Assembly: GCF_900215205.1 (NCBI RefSeq) | Contig: NZ_OBDY01000006.1 | Span: forward strand, 62,001 to 126,000 | Reading direction: 5' to 3' | DNA length: 64,000 nt | Source of the DNA: Paractinoplanes atraurantiacus | Lineage (GTDB): Bacteria > Actinomycetota > Actinomycetes > Mycobacteriales > Micromonosporaceae | Shown: positions 61,916-64,000 of the stretch, piece by piece | Layout of the letters: the number at the start of each line of letters is the position of its first letter | Numbering within the stretch: the first letter of the stretch is position 1 | Notes under the pieces: generated by a model | Seen by the model: only the letters and a program-made list of their open reading frames with translations | What the model was told of the DNA's origin: nothing | Databases searched by the model: none | Program-made: the position numbers and the translations under genes

Positions 61916-62980
61916 ATGGCGCAGCTGGGGTTCTTTTCGAGGTCGGACATAGCGGCTTGGCGGGATTGGTCTGGAGTGCCGAGTCATTCACCGGAGATGG
62001 TGGAGTTCCGTCGCGGTCACGCGGACCGGCGGCGGTGGGGTCTTGCGCGGCGGCACGCGACGAAGTTGTGCCGGTTACATGGCTGTTCGCGACGGTGCGG
62101 GGAGCTGGGCTTGCATGATCCGATGGAGCGGATACCGCCGTTGGTCTGGGATGACGATGTCGAGTGGGTGCGGCGCCCGGGTCCGGCCGGCCCCGTTGAC
62201 CAGGCGGGAGCCGCTGACGGCCTGGACGGCGTGCCGTTGGCTGCGCCTGTTGAGCGCGCGGCCGAGCCGGCCGTGACCGAAGCGTCAGCACGAGCCGAAC
62301 TGGTCGCGTCGGCCCAGGCCCGGACGCTAGCGGTAGTGCAGGAGCCGACGGCCGAGGCCCAGGCCATAGTGCGAGCTGAGCCGACCGTTCAGGCTGAGCC
62401 GACCGTTCAGGCTGGGCCGGCTGCTGAGGCTGAGCCGACTGCTCAGGCCGAGCCGACCGTTCAGGCTGAGCCGGCTGCTGAGGCTGAGCCGACTGCTCAG
62501 GCCGAGCCGACCGCTCAGGCGCAACCGGTAGCGCAGACCGAGGGGGTGGCGCAGACGGCGGAAGCGCAGGCCGAAGTGGCGGCGCAGACGGCGGAAGCGC
62601 AGTCCGAGGCGGAAGCGCAGGCCGAAGTGGCGGCGCAGACGGCGGAAGCGCAGTCCGAGGCGGAAGCGCAGGCCGAAGTGGCGGCGCCGGCAGAGATCAC
62701 CGCGTGGACCGGGTCCGCCGGACTGTGTAAATTTTCGCGCCCCGCCGTGGATCTCGGACGTAGGCGGCGGTCTCGCCATTCGGCATCGAACGTTCCGGCA
62801 CTATCCGAGCGCGGCATGCGGCGTTATGGGCGGACCGGATCACACAATTCTTCGTCGACACCTGGCTCGCGAGCGAGGCAATTTCACTGCCGACTGAAGC
62901 CAGCCTACTCCACTACCGCGAATGGCACCAGTCGAAATCCCGGCGAAGAATCCCTCGACGGGCGAACAGTGAATTCTTAA
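61916..62980 (+). CDS. Repeat-rich hypothetical protein, probably frameshifted near its 3' end
   Basis: As read, 354 residues. A folded-looking N-terminus (1-85: MAQLGFFSRSDIAAWRDWSG; EFRRGHADRRRWGLARRHAT; KLCRLHGCSRRCGELGLHDP) is followed by a Glu/Ala/Gln/Pro/Thr repeat region (about 140-260; AEPTAQAEPTVQAEPAAEAE, then QTAEAQSEAEAQAEVAA). After about 62700 the frame gives Ser/Arg-rich sequence unlike a protein. Another frame over 62764-62950 reads plausibly (HAALWADRITQFFVDTWLAS; LPTEASLLHYREWHQSK), so an ancestral C-terminus was probably lost by one or two frameshifts. No family recognised. Confidence 0.6.
   Translation: MAQLGFFSRSDIAAWRDWSGVPSHSPEMVEFRRGHADRRRWGLARRHATKLCRLHGCSRRCGELGLHDPMERIPPLVWDDDVEWVRRPGPAGPVDQAGAADGLDGVPLAAPVERAAEPAVTEASARAELVASAQARTLAVVQEPTAEAQAIVRAEPTVQAEPTVQAGPAAEAEPTAQAEPTVQAEPAAEAEPTAQAEPTAQAQPVAQTEGVAQTAEAQAEVAAQTAEAQSEAEAQAEVAAQTAEAQSEAEAQAEVAAPAEITAWTGSAGLCKFSRPAVDLGRRRRSRHSASNVPALSERGMRRYGRTGSHNSSSTPGSRARQFHCRLKPAYSTTANGTSRNPGEESLDGRTVNS
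62341..62694 (+). repeat. Two tandem repeat families in the gene at 61916
   Basis: A 15/18-base family around GCTGAGCCGACTGCTCAGGC (about 62350-62520), then 48-base repeats (GCAGACGGCGGAAGCGCAGT with CCGAGGCGGAAGCGCAGGCC) at about 62550-62690. Confidence 0.85.
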
Positions 62981-63149
62981 ACGCTCCGCGCCTGCCTGAT
63001 CGAATGCTTTCTCGCCGGCATGAGCGTGCCGGAGTAGCGTGCGGTCACTCACCGTTATCGCGCGCAGCAGTCCGGTCCGGCGCGGGTGTGCTGTGGCGAA
63101 CCGCTGAAAGATGATCATCCTGGCGGGCTCGGGTCGGCATGATCTAGGC
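62981..63149. other. Spacer, no gene seen
   Basis: A 169-base gap with a small hairpin CCGGCA/TGCCGG (63015-63032). I see no convincing gene or promoter; part may belong to the lost 3' end of the upstream gene. Confidence 0.4.
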
Positions 63150-64000
63150 ATGCTGGTCGAGGTACTGCTGGATGCGCCTGTTCACGTGCACTACGGGTTT
63201 CTGACCCTGGGTGCGAACGAGGCGGGGCCGGAGGATGCCGCGCGTGGGCAAGTGAACGGGCTGTGCGGGGCGGCGGTTCCAGGGGTGCTTCACCTGCACA
63301 CCGAGCTGCACACGGGTGAGGTGCACGTCCGGGTCGAGTTGTACGCGGCAGAACCGGCGCTCGGTGATGAATGGCGGGATGTCGTGGAAGTTCTGTACAC
63401 GACGACGGCCGAGGATCTGGCGCTCGGCGGGTTCGACTCGTCGGTGGGGCCGGTCGATCTGCCGCCGGGCGTCTACCGGGCGCGCTACTGCGCCGCCGAC
63501 ATGCGGGGAGAAGATCGCTATCTGTTGCAGTTCTGGCCGGCGACCGGCGTGGACCGCATCGTGCGGCAAGGCAGCGATTACGCCGCGTACTGGCATCGAG
63601 AAGGACCCGAACCCACCCTGACCCGCGATGAGCTGGCCGGGCGGGTGGCGGATCTGCGGCGGCGCCGGGCCGAGCGGGAGGCGGGCGAGGCCGAGGAGGA
63701 GCTCGACGAGATCTGGGAGGGGGACGTCCCGGACGATCCGCGCCTGCGCGAGGCCGGCTGGTACGCGGCGTCGCTGTGGCGGCTCGACCCGGCGATCGTC
63801 GAGGCGCTGGCCGAGGCCGGCGACCGGGGACGGCGGGCCGTGACCGCGTGGGCGGTCGAGCGGGTCCTCGACGACGCGCAGCTCATGGGGCAGCCGTGGG
63901 CCGGGCCCGCGCTCGCCGCCCTGCGGGACGGATCGCCGCTCGCGGAATGGGAGATCAGGGAGACGCTGCCGCCCATGCCGATCGAGGAGCACAACCTCGA
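63150..64000 (+). CDS. Hypothetical protein, cut by the window end
   Basis: At least 283 residues, open to the last base. Start ATG 63150 gives MLVEVLLDAPVHVHYGFLTL. A beta-rich N-terminal part (VHVRVELYAAEPAL; DLPPGVYRARYCAADMRGED; RYLLQFWPA) resembles small immunity- or barrel-like proteins, then an Arg/Glu-rich helix (ADLRRRRAEREAGEAEEELD) and a helical C-terminal part (WYAASLWRLDPAIVEALAEA). No family recognised. The long frame on the opposite strand is its shadow. The true C-terminus lies outside the window. Confidence 0.7.
   Translation, partial: MLVEVLLDAPVHVHYGFLTLGANEAGPEDAARGQVNGLCGAAVPGVLHLHTELHTGEVHVRVELYAAEPALGDEWRDVVEVLYTTTAEDLALGGFDSSVGPVDLPPGVYRARYCAADMRGEDRYLLQFWPATGVDRIVRQGSDYAAYWHREGPEPTLTRDELAGRVADLRRRRAEREAGEAEEELDEIWEGDVPDDPRLREAGWYAASLWRLDPAIVEALAEAGDRGRRAVTAWAVERVLDDAQLMGQPWAGPALAALRDGSPLAEWEIRETLPPMPIEEHNL

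Noticed and set aside
63144-63992. 282-codon minus-strand frame at the window end
   Set aside because: The plus-strand frame has better codon-position GC bias and protein-like composition; this is its shadow.
1-64000. tRNA or rRNA genes
   Set aside because: No TPsiC-like loop with matching stems and no rRNA-like sequence seen on either strand.

Overview
The window is about 72 % G+C with strong third-position GC bias, dense overlapping genes, frequent GTG/TTG starts, mycothiol-type enzymes, Tat-type secreted proteins and LAL/MocR/Crp regulators. This is an actinomycete chromosome, most plausibly Micromonosporaceae (Actinoplanes-like); the family is an inference from gene content, not proven. 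The window begins just after a stop codon on the minus strand and ends inside a plus-strand gene. I saw no tRNA, rRNA, CRISPR array or intact insertion sequence.

Region by region. (1) 6-9425, minus strand: one tightly coupled chemosensory operon (cheW, cheR-TPR, a second cheW, MCP, cheA with receiver, cheB, and a soluble three-receiver histidine kinase). Its order resembles Wsp-type 'alternative function' systems rather than a flagellar cluster. (2) 9507-13327: envelope genes: an acyltransferase, a secreted CAP-domain protein with a tetrapeptide-repeat linker, and an L,D-transpeptidase. (3) 13416-18887: a MacAB-like export operon, an EamA exporter and a membrane diguanylate cyclase. (4) 18874-25464: one giant, mostly disordered repeat protein with a TPR-like C-terminus, then a 521-base divergent spacer containing two strong hairpins. 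(5) 25986-27549: pirin and a Crp/Fnr regulator whose 3' ends overlap. (6) 27565-37996: a compact putative natural-product locus. GriI/GriH-type enzymes that make 3-amino-4-hydroxybenzoate are followed by a PaaK-like adenylating ligase and a PtmB3/salicylate-hydroxylase-like flavoprotein, with a second flavoprotein, a TetR-like protein and two LuxR-type regulators around them. (7) 38140-44997: small unknowns, a mycothiol-dependent enzyme, a divergent MocR/aminotransferase pair with a visible candidate operator, an FRG-domain protein divergent from an unknown gene, and a PPOX/F420-type protein. (8) 45011-52501: DUF2252, DUF1501 and DUF1800 (Tat-secreted pair), a ROK sugar kinase and a secreted zinc metalloprotease. 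(9) 52523-57404: STAS protein, peroxiredoxin, zwf, a DHH phosphoesterase, a YcnI-like protein and an S4 protein; a long imperfect inverted repeat straddles the peroxiredoxin stop codon. (10) 57541-60706: a polyol/sugar ABC uptake operon without its ATPase. (11) 60784-64000: accessory sequence with a minus-strand unknown gene, a decayed IS110-family transposase, a repeat-rich possibly leaderless and frameshifted gene, and an incomplete unknown gene.

The most interesting candidates are the minimal 3-amino-4-hydroxybenzoate locus (32831-36902), the Wsp-like chemosensory operon with a triple-receiver kinase as its likely output, the inverted repeat at 53410-53505, the divergent FRG pair, and the IS110 relic. 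All functions are inferred from motifs read by eye; no database search was run.
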